Below are positions 25,561-35,003 of a stretch of 64,000 bases of DNA, piece after piece; within the stretch, counting starts at the first letter, position 1; each line of letters begins with the position of its first letter. Under the pieces are notes generated by a model, which worked only from the letters and a program-made list of their open reading frames with translations, was not told the DNA's origin and searched no databases. This stretch comes from an uncultured Fibrobacter sp. (GTDB lineage: Bacteria; Fibrobacterota; Fibrobacteria; Fibrobacterales; Fibrobacteraceae), in assembly GCA_934691725.1 (NCBI GenBank), contig CAKUTF010000001.1, positions 1 to 64,000 on the forward strand. The letters run 5' to 3'. A program made the position numbers and the translations under genes.

Positions 25561-27903
25561 TTACAGCCCTTTCTTGAACTTCTTGATCATCGAGGAGAGC
25601 TTGTTCGGCTGGGCGTTTCCCTTGCGAGCGGCATTCACGTTCGGTCCGCCGAGACGAGCCTTCAGGTCCGCAATCGTCGCATGGGGCTTGATGCCGCCTT
25701 CGTGTCGTCCGCGACCGTGCTGGTTTCTAGGACCGCGACCGGCTCCGGCAACGCCATCGACCTGTTCCTGCTTCATCGAAAGACTGATGCGTTTTTGTCC
25801 CGCATCCACACCGAGAACTCGGACTTTCACGACATCGCCCACCGTCAGGACAGTCTTCGCGTCTTCCACAAACTTGTCGCTGATCTCCGAAACATGAACA
25901 AGCCCATCCTGGTGCACGCCGATATCGACAAACGCGCCGAAGTTCGCCACATTCGTCACCACGCCTTCCATCCAGCTGCCGGTGACGAGATCGTTGATAC
26001 TCTTGATTTTGTCGTCGAATTTTGCGTAGCGGAATTCCTTGCGCGGATCGCGGCTCGGTTTTTCGAGTTCGGAGAAAATGTCTTCCAACGTGTGCTTTCC
26101 AACCGTATCCGAAAGGAACTCTTCGGGAGAAAGCGACTTGATAGCGCTAGCGTTCCCGACAAGATCCTTGACCGCGACACCGGCCTTTTCCGCCATCCGT
26201 TCAACGAGTCCGTAATTCTCAGGGTGCACCGCGCTGCAATCGAGCGGATTTTCCGCCCCCGGAATCCGGAGGAATCCCGCAGACTGTTCGAACGCTTTCG
26301 GTCCAAAGCCCTTGACTTTCAAGACATCCTGACGGCTCTTGAAAGTTCCGTTTTCTTCGCGGTACTTCACCACATTTTCGGCGAGCGTCGCAGAAACTCC
26401 CGCCACATGCGTGAGAAGCGGAGCGCTTGCACTGTTCAAATCGACACCGACCATGTTCACGCAGCTTTCCACGACTTCGTCCAGGCGTTTTTTCAGTTCG
26501 CGTTGGTTCACATCATGCTGGTACTGCCCCACGCCAATCGATTGCGGTTCGACCTTCACCAGTTCCGCCAGCGGATCCTGCAAACGGCGTCCGATGGAAA
26601 TCGCGCCACGGGTCGTCACGTCTTCGTTCGGGAATTCCTGGATGGCAATCGGGCTTGCGGAATAAACCGAGGCGCCCGCTTCCGAAACCACGACGCGAGC
26701 GGGTTTCTTGCCCTTGAACTTGTGCGAAATACCCGCGACAAAAGCATCCGTTTCGCGGCTCGCCGTACCGTTTCCGATAGCGATCAGGTCAATGTCATAT
26801 TTTTCCACCAGGGACGCGATGTAATCACCCGCTTCGGCAACTTTCTTCTGCGGTTCATGCGGGAAAATGACCCCGTGATCGATAAACTTTCCGTTCTTGT
26901 CGAGGACAGCGACCTTGCATCCCGTGCGGAAACCCGGATCGAGAGCGAGAACAGCCTTGTGGCCGGCAGGCGGCGCAAGCAAGACATCCTGCAGGTTCTT
27001 GCTGAAAACCTTGAAAGCTTCTTCTTCGGCCTTGTCCTTCAAAAGCAGGCGGACTTCGCTTTCGAGGCTCGTCTTGAGAAGGCGCTCCCAGGCATCCTTG
27101 CACATTTCTTCGAGATAAGGCTTCCAGATGCTGTCACCCTTGATAATCTGACGCTGCAGGTAAGAGACCAGTTCCGCATCGGGCATTTCGATGGCGAGCC
27201 GGAGAACCTTTTCCTTTTCGCCGCGACGAAGCGCGAGCATCCGATGGCTCGGAATTTTTGAAACCGGTTCCGAGAAGGCGTAGTAATTCTTGAACTTGGT
27301 GTCCTGCTTTTCGAATTCCTTGCGGACTTTCGACGTCATGACTCCCTGCTTTTCGATTTGCAGGCGCAAGTACTGGCGGAACTCGGCGTTGTCGGCGACT
27401 TCTTCCGCGAGGATGTCGCAAGCGCCAGCGATCGCCGCCTTCGGATCGGCCAGCCCCTTTTCTTCCGAAAGGTAGATTCGCCCGATTTCTTCCGGCGTGT
27501 TTGTCGTCTCTTCCTGAGCCATAATCGTGCGAGCGAGCGGTTCAAGTCCGCATTCCTTCGCTATCGTCGCGCGGGTACGCTTTTTCGGCTTGTAGGGAGC
27601 ATAAAGGTCTTCAAGATTCGTCTTGTCCTTGCAGGATTCGATTTGCGCCTTGAGTTCCGGAGTGAGTTTTCCCTGTTCTTCGATGGATTTCAGGATAGTG
27701 GTCTTGCGTTCTTCGAGTTCCTGCAGATATTCGCGGCGATGCTGGATATCGCGAAGTTCAATTTCGTTCAGCGTTCCGGTCTGGTCCTTGCGGTAACGCG
27801 CAATAAACGGAATCGTTCCGCCCTGGTCCATCAGTTCGAGAGCCTTGGCTACACGCCACTCTTCCAGTTTCAGTTCCTCGGAAATAACTTGCGAAAAATT
27901 CAT
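25561..27903 (-). CDS. tex: Tex family RNA-binding transcriptional accessory protein
   Basis: A full-length (780 residues) Tex protein. It has the N-terminal helical Tex region beginning at about 5, a YqgF/RNase H-like domain (about 320-450, ALDPGFRTGCKVAVLDKNG), helix-hairpin-helix motifs around 490-560, and an S1 RNA-binding domain at about 650-720 (GVVTNVANFGAFVDIGVHQD). A basic, Gly/Arg/His-rich tail follows. Tex binds nucleic acids and affects transcription in several bacteria. It is a single-gene unit with a terminator. Confidence 0.95.
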   Translation of the reverse strand: MNFSQVISEELKLEEWRVAKALELMDQGGTIPFIARYRKDQTGTLNEIELRDIQHRREYLQELEERKTTILKSIEEQGKLTPELKAQIESCKDKTNLEDLYAPYKPKKRTRATIAKECGLEPLARTIMAQEETTNTPEEIGRIYLSEEKGLADPKAAIAGACDILAEEVADNAEFRQYLRLQIEKQGVMTSKVRKEFEKQDTKFKNYYAFSEPVSKIPSHRMLALRRGEKEKVLRLAIEMPDAELVSYLQRQIIKGDSIWKPYLEEMCKDAWERLLKTSLESEVRLLLKDKAEEEAFKVFSKNLQDVLLAPPAGHKAVLALDPGFRTGCKVAVLDKNGKFIDHGVIFPHEPQKKVAEAGDYIASLVEKYDIDLIAIGNGTASRETDAFVAGISHKFKGKKPARVVVSEAGASVYSASPIAIQEFPNEDVTTRGAISIGRRLQDPLAELVKVEPQSIGVGQYQHDVNQRELKKRLDEVVESCVNMVGVDLNSASAPLLTHVAGVSATLAENVVKYREENGTFKSRQDVLKVKGFGPKAFEQSAGFLRIPGAENPLDCSAVHPENYGLVERMAEKAGVAVKDLVGNASAIKSLSPEEFLSDTVGKHTLEDIFSELEKPSRDPRKEFRYAKFDDKIKSINDLVTGSWMEGVVTNVANFGAFVDIGVHQDGLVHVSEISDKFVEDAKTVLTVGDVVKVRVLGVDAGQKRISLSMKQEQVDGVAGAGRGPRNQHGRGRHEGGIKPHATIADLKARLGGPNVNAARKGNAQPNKLSSMIKKFKKGL

Positions 27904-28162
27904 GTTCGATTCCTCAAATGTGAAAATCGTTCGAGACGATGATTTTGCCCGCGCCTACGGAAAAGCCTTTCGACGCCTGCCGCCAAAGCCTCTCCGGACG
28001 CTCGGAAAATACTTGCAAATCTGTAAAAAACGACAAAATCATTCCATGCCAAATCTAGCAAAATAGCCCTTGCGATGTTTGCCCGAAACACGACAAAATG
28101 TTAGTTTTTACGAAAGTCGCTTCAAAAAGCGAACCAGAACATCTCATTTCAATAGGTATTCC

Positions 28163-28516
28163 ATGTCCGACTGCATTTTCTGTAAAATCATCCGCGGTGA
28201 AATTCCCTCGAACAAAGTTTACGAAGACGATGAATTTTACGCATTCCGCGACCTGAATCCGCAAGCCCCCACGCACGTTCTCGTCGTTCCCAAAAAGCAC
28301 ATCGAAAGCCTCCTAGACATGCAGGCGGAAGATTCCCCGCTGATGGGGCGGCTGCTTTTCTGCGCACAAAATATCGCAAAGAAGGAAGGCCTCGCCGAAA
28401 GCGGCGCGCGTTTTGTCTTCAACGCAAAAGGCGATGCCGGACAGACGGTTCCGCACATCCACTGTCACATCCTCGGCGGAAAACGTCTCGACGACAGCTT
28501 CGGGGCAAAAGCCTAA
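28163..28516 (+). CDS. HIT family nucleotide-binding protein (HinT-like)
   Basis: A 117-residue histidine-triad protein. CIFCKIIRGEIPS at the N-terminus and the triad HIHCHILGG near 97-105 place it with HinT-like purine nucleoside phosphoramidases. ATG 28163 is chosen because the protein then begins MSDCIFC, as in the family; the frame is open upstream. The recO start codon follows directly after its TAA. Confidence 0.92.
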   Translation: MSDCIFCKIIRGEIPSNKVYEDDEFYAFRDLNPQAPTHVLVVPKKHIESLLDMQAEDSPLMGRLLFCAQNIAKKEGLAESGARFVFNAKGDAGQTVPHIHCHILGGKRLDDSFGAKA

Positions 28517-29263
28517 GTGCTTAAGCGGACCAAGGCAATCGTTCTTCACCGGATGCCTTACAGCGATTCTTCGCTCATCGTGAAAGCCTTTGCCTATGAC
28601 TTCGGCGTCCAATCGTTTCTTGTCAAAAGCGCGAGAAAAAACAACAGTCCGTTTCAAGGCGCGCTCGATCCGCTTGCCGAAAGCGAAATCATTTTCAATG
28701 ATTCCGGCAGAAGCGATTTGCACTTTATCCGCGAAGCGTCCCTCGTCGAATGGTTCCCTCGTTTGCGAAAGGACTTAGAACTTTCCGCAATGGCGAGCGT
28801 CATGGCAGAGATCCTTTTACGCTACCTGCCAACAGGTCTCTCCCAGGAGCTCGAGTTTCGCTACACGGAAAAGGCTCTGAAGATTCTCGATAACGGGCCG
28901 AATCCAAAAGACGCCCTCGTTCGCTGGATGTGGCACATCATGGACATCTCCGGTTACGCGCTCTCGCTTACCGAATGCGTCCGCTGCGGAGCGAACCTTT
29001 CCGAAGCTCCGGCGGATTTCCACTTCGAATCCGGCGGTGCCGTTTGCAAAGACTGCCTCGGAAATTTCGAACCGGAACACGATGCCGTCTTTCTCGGCGA
29101 CATCTTTCGGCTACACACAAGGAAACCGCTTACCGACCCGCAATCGCTCGAACGGGAATTTTTCAAGTATCTCAAAACGCATCTCGGCGAGAACCGGGAC
29201 ATCAAATCTTACCACTGGCTACAGGAGGTCAGAAGCTATGCTTTCCGCAACGCAAATCCGTGA
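28517..29263 (+). CDS. recO: DNA repair protein RecO
   Basis: A 248-residue RecO. It has the N-terminal OB fold (AIVLHRMPYSDSSLIVKAF), the helical middle and a four-cysteine zinc knuckle (CVRCGANL then CKDC at about 155-178). It helps load RecA onto gapped DNA in the RecFOR pathway. The start is GTG, immediately after the stop codon of the HIT gene with no gap. panB begins 26 bp before its end. Confidence 0.9.
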   Translation: MLKRTKAIVLHRMPYSDSSLIVKAFAYDFGVQSFLVKSARKNNSPFQGALDPLAESEIIFNDSGRSDLHFIREASLVEWFPRLRKDLELSAMASVMAEILLRYLPTGLSQELEFRYTEKALKILDNGPNPKDALVRWMWHIMDISGYALSLTECVRCGANLSEAPADFHFESGGAVCKDCLGNFEPEHDAVFLGDIFRLHTRKPLTDPQSLEREFFKYLKTHLGENRDIKSYHWLQEVRSYAFRNANP

Positions 29264-29981
29264 AACAAAGGGAAAGAGGAAAATTTCGCAAATCACCGCC
29301 TACGACTACGGCTTTGCCAAAATTGCAGAATCCGCTGGAATCGACCAGATTCTCGTCGGCGACAGTCTAGCCAACACGATGCTCGGCTACAAAAGCACAA
29401 GATGCATCGGCATGAACGAAATGCTGATTTTCGTCGCTGCGGTCTGCCGCGGCGCCCCGAACACGCACGTCATCGCGGACTTGCCCTACATGAGTTACAA
29501 GGATCCGGCGACGGCGCTCGAAAACGCCAGGAAATTCATCGACTTGGGCGCAAGTTCCGTCAAGCTCGAAGGATTCCATCCCGAGATAATCGAAACGCTC
29601 CGCAAAAACGGCATCGAGGTCTGCGCCCATCTAGGGCTTCTCCCGCAAACCGCGACAAGCATGAAACAGGTAGGTCGAAACGAAGACGACGCCGAAAGAA
29701 TATTAAGGGAAGCCAAGGCAATCGACGAAATCGGAGCGTTTGAATGTGTACTCGAACATATTCCCGAATCGCTCGGAGAAAAAGTGACAAACGCCGTGAA
29801 GTTAATCACCATCGGCATCGGAGCGGGCCAGGCAACGGACGGTCAGGTTACGGTTCTGCACGACGCACTGGGAATAGGCAACGGAAAACTTCCCCCGTTC
29901 GCGACAAAATTCTGCGACATTTTTTGTCTGGCAGAAAACGGAATTAAAGCCTATATCGCTTCGCTAGACCAAACGTTATAG
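29238..29981 (+). CDS. panB: 3-methyl-2-oxobutanoate hydroxymethyltransferase
   Basis: A 247-residue PanB. ITAYDYGFAKIAESAGIDQI, LVGDSLANTMLGY and VKLEG are family signatures for the metal and ketoisovalerate site. It makes ketopantoate in pantothenate/CoA synthesis. ATG 29238 follows AGGAGG at 29223-29228 and lies inside the end of recO (26-bp overlap). The lysate family length is about 260 residues, so it is complete. panC and panD are not in the window. Confidence 0.93.
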   Translation: MLSATQIRETKGKRKISQITAYDYGFAKIAESAGIDQILVGDSLANTMLGYKSTRCIGMNEMLIFVAAVCRGAPNTHVIADLPYMSYKDPATALENARKFIDLGASSVKLEGFHPEIIETLRKNGIEVCAHLGLLPQTATSMKQVGRNEDDAERILREAKAIDEIGAFECVLEHIPESLGEKVTNAVKLITIGIGAGQATDGQVTVLHDALGIGNGKLPPFATKFCDIFCLAENGIKAYIASLDQTL

Positions 29982-30103
29982 CACAAATCTTGTTCCTTGA
30001 CCAGTTGCAAAGAAAATATTTTTAAAAATAAGTGTTGATATTTTGTGAAAATCAAGTTATTTTATATTCATAGTTATTAACAACTAAAAAAAGGAACAAA
30101 AAT

Positions 30104-30433
30104 ATGGCAGTCACAAAAACAAAAACAGCCAAATCGGCGACAAAAGCACCGGCAAAGAAAACAGCCACGAAAAAGACCGTCAAGGCCGTAGCGGAAAAAG
30201 TCGCAAAGCCGGCAGCAAAGAAGAGCGCACCTAAAAAAGCAGCAACACCGAAGGCCGCAGCCAAGAAAACCGCGGTAAAAGCCCCGGCGAAAAAAGCTGT
30301 CGCCGCAAAAAAGGCCGTCAAGGCCGTAGCGAAAAAAACCGCAAAGCCGGTCGCCAAGAAGAGCGCGCCCAAAAAAGCCGCACCGAAGGCCGCAGCCAAG
30401 AAAACCGCGCCTAAAAAAGCCAAGGCGAAGTAG
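30104..30433 (+). CDS. Histone H1-like lysine/alanine-rich protein
   Basis: A 109-residue protein composed almost only of Lys, Ala, Pro, Thr and Val, with repeats such as KKTAKPVAKKSAPKKAAPKA. The composition is like the C-terminal tail of histone H1 and bacterial Hc1/AlgP-type proteins. It should bind DNA without sequence specificity and compact the nucleoid. GGAAC precedes the ATG, the leader is AT-rich and a strong terminator follows, so it is an independent and perhaps highly expressed gene. The repetitive sequence makes its length likely to vary. Confidence 0.85.
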   Translation: MAVTKTKTAKSATKAPAKKTATKKTVKAVAEKVAKPAAKKSAPKKAATPKAAAKKTAVKAPAKKAVAAKKAVKAVAKKTAKPVAKKSAPKKAAPKAAAKKTAPKKAKAK

Positions 30434-30471
30434 TTTTTTTTTGCGTTTCTCTCTTTGCTAAAAAGAACAAC

Positions 30472-30501
30472 AAAAAGGTTCGGAGAAATCCGGGCCTTTT
30501 T
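30472..30501 (+). terminator. Rho-independent terminator after the H1-like gene
   Basis: AAAAAGGTTCGGA-GAAA-TCCGGGCCTTTTT forms a 13-bp stem with a GNRA-type loop and a T-run. Confidence 0.85.
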
Positions 30502-30521
30502 GCGTTTTCTAATTTTATCCC

Positions 30522-30839
30522 ATGATTTCCGAAAACGACTTGAAAGCGATCGAAAACCTCGGGCTAGACGAAAAAATCTCCCGGGTAGAAAAACTTCTCG
30601 ATGGAAAAGAGCAGCCGCGCGCCATTGAGCTCGGGCTTTACCTTGCGCTGCAAATGGCGCTCGAAATCCGAAACGGCGAATCCCTCGGAAGCCATTCGGG
30701 AAAAACCGTACTCGGCTGGACAAAAAAATATCCGGCGGAACTTGTCGAACAGGCGATTCCGCTGGCCAAGCAGTTTTTCACCGACCCGCAGAAAATCGCA
30801 AGCCGCATCCGCGAAGGACTTCTAAACGAAAATGCCTGA
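30522..30839 (+). CDS. Small protein of unknown function, first of a four-gene unit
   Basis: A 105-residue, soluble, mostly helical protein. I recognise no domain. It begins shortly after the H1-like terminator and overlaps the next gene by 8 bp, so it is part of the unit with Ppx/GppA, the pseudouridine synthase and the phosphoesterase. Coding is supported by the overlap, which preserves frame and spacing. Confidence 0.75.
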   Translation: MISENDLKAIENLGLDEKISRVEKLLDGKEQPRAIELGLYLALQMALEIRNGESLGSHSGKTVLGWTKKYPAELVEQAIPLAKQFFTDPQKIASRIREGLLNENA

Positions 30840-31815
30840 AAGAGTCAAGACGTTTCCCGCATCGGTCGATATCGGCAGCCATTCGACAATCCTTTTAATC
30901 GCCGACTTTGAAACGGGCTCTAATGGAAAAACGACTCTCCAGCCGAAAATCCAGAAAGTCGAAGTGTGCCGGCTTGGAGAAGACGTTTACAGTTCGGGCG
31001 AAATTTCCGAAGAAAGACTAGGCGAACTTTCCAAAATTCTCTCCGGATTCCGCTCGACGGCAAACGCTCTCGGCGCAGAGATCAAGGCCTGCGCAATGAC
31101 CGAAGCCGCCCGCAAGGCGAAAAATTCCGGACAGGTCCTCGCCGCGGTCGAAAAGGCTCTCTGGGTGAAGCCGCAAATCATTTCGGGCGAAGAAGAAGCC
31201 GCCTATACGTTCCGCGCAGTCGAGGAATGGCACGGCGAAGGCATCGTCACGGTCGATATCGGCGGAGGCTCTACCGAAATTTCTGACGGAGAGAGCGGCA
31301 TCTCGATTCCCGTCGGAGCGCTCTATCTCTATAAAAAAATGGGAGCGATTCCCGGCCCGGAATACAAGAAATGGGAAAAGGAAGAACTCAAGGGAAACCC
31401 TTTGCGTCCATACGCCAAGAAGCCTGTCTATCTTGTCGGCGGAACGGGAACGGCGCTCGCGATGGTGTTCCTGAACGCCCCCGAATTTGATTTTAACGCG
31501 ATCGAAGGTCTCGAAATGAACCTCGACCAGCTCGAAAAGACCATCACCAAAATATCCAACGTTTCCAAAGAACTTCGCGCAAGTATGCCGGGGCTTGAAA
31601 AGGGCCGCAGCGATGTCATCATCTGCGGGCTTTACTGGCTGCGCAGCCTGCTTTCACGCCTGCACGCGGAATCGTTCCGCATCTGCACCGCGGGTCTGCG
31701 ATTCGGGATTCTCTACCCGTCGAAACCTCCCAAGCCAAAGGAAGAACGCAAGGCGAAAAAACTTCCGCCGTGGCTCGCCAAGAAAAAGGAATCCGAAGAT
31801 GAAAATGCGAATTAA
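30832..31815 (+). CDS. Ppx/GppA-type phosphatase
   Basis: A 327-residue ASKHA-fold protein. It starts VDIGSHSTILLIAD and has the phosphate loop VDIGGGSTEIS at about 139-149, TEAARKAKN and GGTGTALAM. The family degrades polyphosphate or the pppGpp 5' phosphate. It is the short form without the C-terminal HD domain, so the substrate cannot be decided. Its end overlaps the start of the next gene by 17 bp. Confidence 0.88.
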   Translation: MPERVKTFPASVDIGSHSTILLIADFETGSNGKTTLQPKIQKVEVCRLGEDVYSSGEISEERLGELSKILSGFRSTANALGAEIKACAMTEAARKAKNSGQVLAAVEKALWVKPQIISGEEEAAYTFRAVEEWHGEGIVTVDIGGGSTEISDGESGISIPVGALYLYKKMGAIPGPEYKKWEKEELKGNPLRPYAKKPVYLVGGTGTALAMVFLNAPEFDFNAIEGLEMNLDQLEKTITKISNVSKELRASMPGLEKGRSDVIICGLYWLRSLLSRLHAESFRICTAGLRFGILYPSKPPKPKEERKAKKLPPWLAKKKESEDENAN

Positions 31816-32533
31816 CAAGTTCCTTTCCCTGTGCGGTGTGGCAAGCCGTCGCGCCGCAGACGAAATCATTCGGAACGGCCGCATCCAGGTAAACGGGGAA
31901 ACCCTCTCCGAACCCGGAAGAGAAGTCGATGAAAAGGACGATGTCCGAATCGATGGCAAGCGGATTTTCGCCCCGAAAAAGCACAAGATTATCCTGTTTC
32001 ACAAGCCCGCCGGCTGCGTCTGCTCAGCAAACGACCCGCAGGACCGCGCAACGGTTTACGACTACCTGCCAACAGAATACCGCTCCATGAAATACATCGG
32101 ACGGCTAGACCTCCAGAGCCGCGGACTTTTACTTTTTACCGACGACGGCGATCTGATATACAAACTAACCCACCCGAAATTCGAGGTACCGCGAAGCTAT
32201 TACGTCTGGACGACGCGACAGCTCAGCCGTTCGGCTGCGGACCGCCTTATCGCAGGCGTTGAAATCGGAGAAAACGAACGCGGGGAAATCGAAGAAGGGC
32301 ACGCCGAAGAAATCTTCTTCGACCAGGGATTTTTCGAGATGGTTCTTTGCGAAGGGAAAAACCGCGAAATCCGTCGGATGCTCGAAGCGGTCGGCTACAC
32401 CATCCGCGACTTAAAGCGCGTCTCCTACGCCGGAATTACCCTCGGAAATTTGCGCCCGGGCGAATTTCGGGAGCTTACTCCGTCCGAAGAAAAGACGCTC
32501 CGCGGAGCTAGCGAAAATTCCGGGAAAAGATGA
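31799..32533 (+). CDS. RsuA/RluB-family pseudouridine synthase
   Basis: A 244-residue protein with an N-terminal S4 RNA-binding domain (INKFLSLCGVASRRAADEII) and a catalytic domain with IGRLDLQSRGLLLFT, where the Asp is the nucleophile, and KNREIRRMLEAVG. It converts specific uridines of rRNA to pseudouridine. The mix of features fits RluB/RluE/RluF/RsuA; the exact target is unclear. ATG 31799 is preceded by AAGGA. The next gene starts within its stop codon (ATGA). Confidence 0.9.
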   Translation: MKMRINKFLSLCGVASRRAADEIIRNGRIQVNGETLSEPGREVDEKDDVRIDGKRIFAPKKHKIILFHKPAGCVCSANDPQDRATVYDYLPTEYRSMKYIGRLDLQSRGLLLFTDDGDLIYKLTHPKFEVPRSYYVWTTRQLSRSAADRLIAGVEIGENERGEIEEGHAEEIFFDQGFFEMVLCEGKNREIRRMLEAVGYTIRDLKRVSYAGITLGNLRPGEFRELTPSEEKTLRGASENSGKR

Positions 32534-33198
32534 AACGTTCCATCTTTATCGGAGATGTCCACGGATGCTACGACGAGATGATGAAAATGCTCGAACGGGT
32601 CCGCTACGCGCCGGGAAACGATTCCGTCTATTTCACCGGAGACTTGATAAACAAAGGGCCTAGCTCCGTCAAGGTCGTTCGGGAAATTATCGCTAACGGT
32701 TTTAAATGCGTCATCGGAAACCACGAAGCGCGACTTCTCCAGCTAACAGCAACCCCCGAAACCTTTTGGACCGAAAAGGAAAAACGCATGGCGGAGGTTC
32801 TAGAAGATCCGTTCTGGATTGCGGACGTCGTCAAGAAATGGCCGCTCTGGATCGATACGCCAAACGCGCTGCTCGTCCACGCGGGACTTGAACCCGGCAA
32901 GCGGAAACTCGAAGAAATGGATCCGAACGTCATCCTCTCCGTGCGAACCTGGGACGGCAAGGGCGAAAACCTCAATTCACCGAAAGATCCCGCCTGGTTC
33001 GAATGCGTCAAATGGCCAAAACCCGTCATCTTCGGACACTGGGCAGCCAAAGGATTGGTCAATGTCCCAGGATTCCGCGGACTGGATTCCGGCTGCGTCT
33101 ATGGGAAAAGCCTTTCCGCCTACTCCCCCGAAGAAGACAGGCTCTATTCCGTCCCCGCGGCAAAAGCCTATACGATGATTCATGTCAAGAGAGCTTAG
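32530..33198 (+). CDS. Metallophosphoesterase (ApaH/PrpE-like)
   Basis: A 222-residue calcineurin-like phosphoesterase with all metal motifs: IGDVHGCYDEM, FTGDLINKGP, GNHEARLL, LVHAGLEPG and FGHWA. The layout is that of bis(5'-nucleosyl)-tetraphosphatases or PrpE/PrpA protein phosphatases, and I cannot choose between them. Its start overlaps the previous stop codon by 4 bp, making it the last gene of the four-gene unit. Confidence 0.88.
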   Translation: MKRSIFIGDVHGCYDEMMKMLERVRYAPGNDSVYFTGDLINKGPSSVKVVREIIANGFKCVIGNHEARLLQLTATPETFWTEKEKRMAEVLEDPFWIADVVKKWPLWIDTPNALLVHAGLEPGKRKLEEMDPNVILSVRTWDGKGENLNSPKDPAWFECVKWPKPVIFGHWAAKGLVNVPGFRGLDSGCVYGKSLSAYSPEEDRLYSVPAAKAYTMIHVKRA

Positions 33199-33449
33199 AA
33201 TAGTGGGCGGAGGTCAGAGCCGAGGTACAATGCCATCCCCTTGCTTGACAAGGGAATCTAGATTGTCGGGTCTATGCCCGACAATGACAAGCTGAGCGGT
33301 CCGATGAAGACACGTTAAACGACATTGCTGATGAACGATGTCGAAGTAAAAGCTCGCTCAGACTCCCCTCGTCCCGCCTACCGCGTCCCACTTCCCATTT
33401 TACTTACTGATTCCTGTTTCCTGAAAGCAGCTCGCTTAACTGTCAATTG
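33199..33449. other. Intergenic region with two palindromes and repeat fragments
   Basis: TCCCCTTG-CTTGA-CAAGGGAA at 33236-33256 and ATTGTCGGG-TCTATG-CCCGACAAT at 33262-33285, then GACA. Further right, ACTGATTCCTGTTTCCTG near 33407-33424 and TCAATTGCTAATTCCTC near 33441 are further repeat modules seen elsewhere in the window. No gene is visible. Confidence 0.65.
33262..33285. repeat. REP-like palindrome, variant arms
   Basis: The arms ATTGTCGGG and CCCGACAAT are perfect complements although their sequence differs from the copies at 225 and 36906. GACA follows, as in all copies. Confidence 0.75.
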
Positions 33450-35003
33450 CTAATTCCTCGCAGCCCGCTGAGTCACATATTCCATCCGCAACCATTCCGC
33501 AGACCGAGCAGTGCTCATCACCCGAATTTCGTCAAGCGAGCCGTTCCACGATTCCTCCGCAACATCGTTGCCGCCGACTCGAAGCGGAACGCCGATATCC
33601 GTTTTGTACAAAGGAAAGGCGACCGGTTCGCCGACAAGCGTACCGTTTACGAACATCGAAACAGTATCGCTCCGGGAAACCAGACTGAGCAAGTTCCAGC
33701 CGAGAGTATCCACAGCCAATGTCGCACCTGAAATAGAATCCCACCGGGCTACATTGTAAACGGCAAACGCCGAATTGATGTTGTCGTAATACCACTGAAA
33801 AATCGTTGAATCTGCCGAAGCGCGCTTGGCGAACAGAACCTGGTGCGTTCCGTCTGCGCCATTCCACAACGCCCAGGCCGAAAGCGTAAAATCGCCCGTA
33901 AAAGGATTCACCGAATCCAAGGAAATATACTGCCCTGCAGAAACCGTCGTCCCGTAACCGATGAATCCAAAGTGTTTGTCCGAATCCGAAGCGGCGTGAA
34001 CTTGCGCATCACCGTTTAAATGAAGCGCAGCGAGGACTGAATCCGAAAGCAAGAACGCCCGGGAAGAATTTTCCCCGACCCGACGAATTACATACAAATT
34101 CACCGTTTCCGTTCCGGCCACAAGCGAATCCAGGCGCACCCACAAAACGCCCTGCGAAGCGCGCGGCGTCCAGTAATCCACTTCAAAATTCTGGGCGTAA
34201 CCGATTTCCGAAACAACCTGGAAAGAATCCGGTTCAGCAAAAGCGGAAAAATCGATTTTGTTGTTGAATTTCACGGGCATCACGAAATTCCGTAGCGTTT
34301 CTTTCGGTGAACTTTCGAGCGGAACCGAAATCGCCGTCACAAGCGAAGAGCCAAACGAAGCGCCAAAAGAGGAATCCGAATACAGCGAGGCATCGGCAAC
34401 GACCAAAATGGAATCCGTCTTTGTAAAGGTTTTCAAGAGGGGCAGCGCGATTTCCGAGCGGTCGTCAATCGTATTAAAATCAAAGGATGAATGAGGCTCC
34501 GAATTTTGGACATAGGCAAGCGAAATGCTGCCGGGTGGGATCGAATCGAAGAAAAATTCTCCATCCGCATTGAGACCAGCTGTCAAACTCGTCCCGACGA
34601 TTCGCACCGAACCGGAGGATTCCGCAGAAATTTTCCCGGAAAGCGACTTGGCGTTTCCCAACACGACTTTCATCGAATCTTCAATTTGATTTAAAAGAAC
34701 ATTTTCGTTCGCCTTTCCGGCATACAGGATGCGCATATCGCTTTCGACATTTTCCAGGACGAAGTTTCCCGAGCTGTCCGAGAATGCGACAACGGAATCC
34801 GCAATTCGAATATTTTTCCAGGAATCTTCATACGCGACAACACGGGCATTCACCGCGGGAGTCACCCCGTCCGAAAGGAAAATTTTCCCGGCGATGGAAT
34901 TGCCGATATCCGTCACGCCTCCGGCGTTCCGTTCGTCCGAACAACCGACAACAAACATCCAAGCGATTACACACAAATGAATCAGCGCAAAAGAAAATTT
35001 CAT
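33450..35003 (-). CDS. Lipoprotein with DUF2341-like and LamG domains
   Basis: A 517-residue lipoprotein (lipobox ending Cys21). A carboxypeptidase-regulatory-like beta domain (about 33-110) is followed by a region like DUF2341 (about 235-320) and a C-terminal concanavalin/LamG-like fold (about 355-510, with GDFTLSAWALWNG and NGSLDEIRVMSTARS). Such domains bind carbohydrate or protein at the surface. The ATG overlaps the stop codon of the upstream TIGR02147 gene by 4 bp, so the two are translated as a unit. It may take part in plant-fibre attachment, but that is inference from the organism. Confidence 0.82.
   Translation of the reverse strand: MKFSFALIHLCVIAWMFVVGCSDERNAGGVTDIGNSIAGKIFLSDGVTPAVNARVVAYEDSWKNIRIADSVVAFSDSSGNFVLENVESDMRILYAGKANENVLLNQIEDSMKVVLGNAKSLSGKISAESSGSVRIVGTSLTAGLNADGEFFFDSIPPGSISLAYVQNSEPHSSFDFNTIDDRSEIALPLLKTFTKTDSILVVADASLYSDSSFGASFGSSLVTAISVPLESSPKETLRNFVMPVKFNNKIDFSAFAEPDSFQVVSEIGYAQNFEVDYWTPRASQGVLWVRLDSLVAGTETVNLYVIRRVGENSSRAFLLSDSVLAALHLNGDAQVHAASDSDKHFGFIGYGTTVSAGQYISLDSVNPFTGDFTLSAWALWNGADGTHQVLFAKRASADSTIFQWYYDNINSAFAVYNVARWDSISGATLAVDTLGWNLLSLVSRSDTVSMFVNGTLVGEPVAFPLYKTDIGVPLRVGGNDVAEESWNGSLDEIRVMSTARSAEWLRMEYVTQRAARN

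Noticed and set aside
25681..27261. Long open frame (526 codons) opposite tex
   Set aside because: It is antisense to a full-length, clearly recognisable Tex protein and encodes no known domain; it reflects codon bias of the real gene.
30035..30068. Sigma-70-like promoter (TTGATA ... TATATT) before the H1-like gene
   Set aside because: The spacing of 22 bp is too long to be convincing; other placements are no better.
30052..30723. 223-codon minus-strand frame over the H1-like gene
   Set aside because: It is an antisense product of a Lys/Ala-rich repetitive gene (Phe/Ala-rich) and crosses the terminator.
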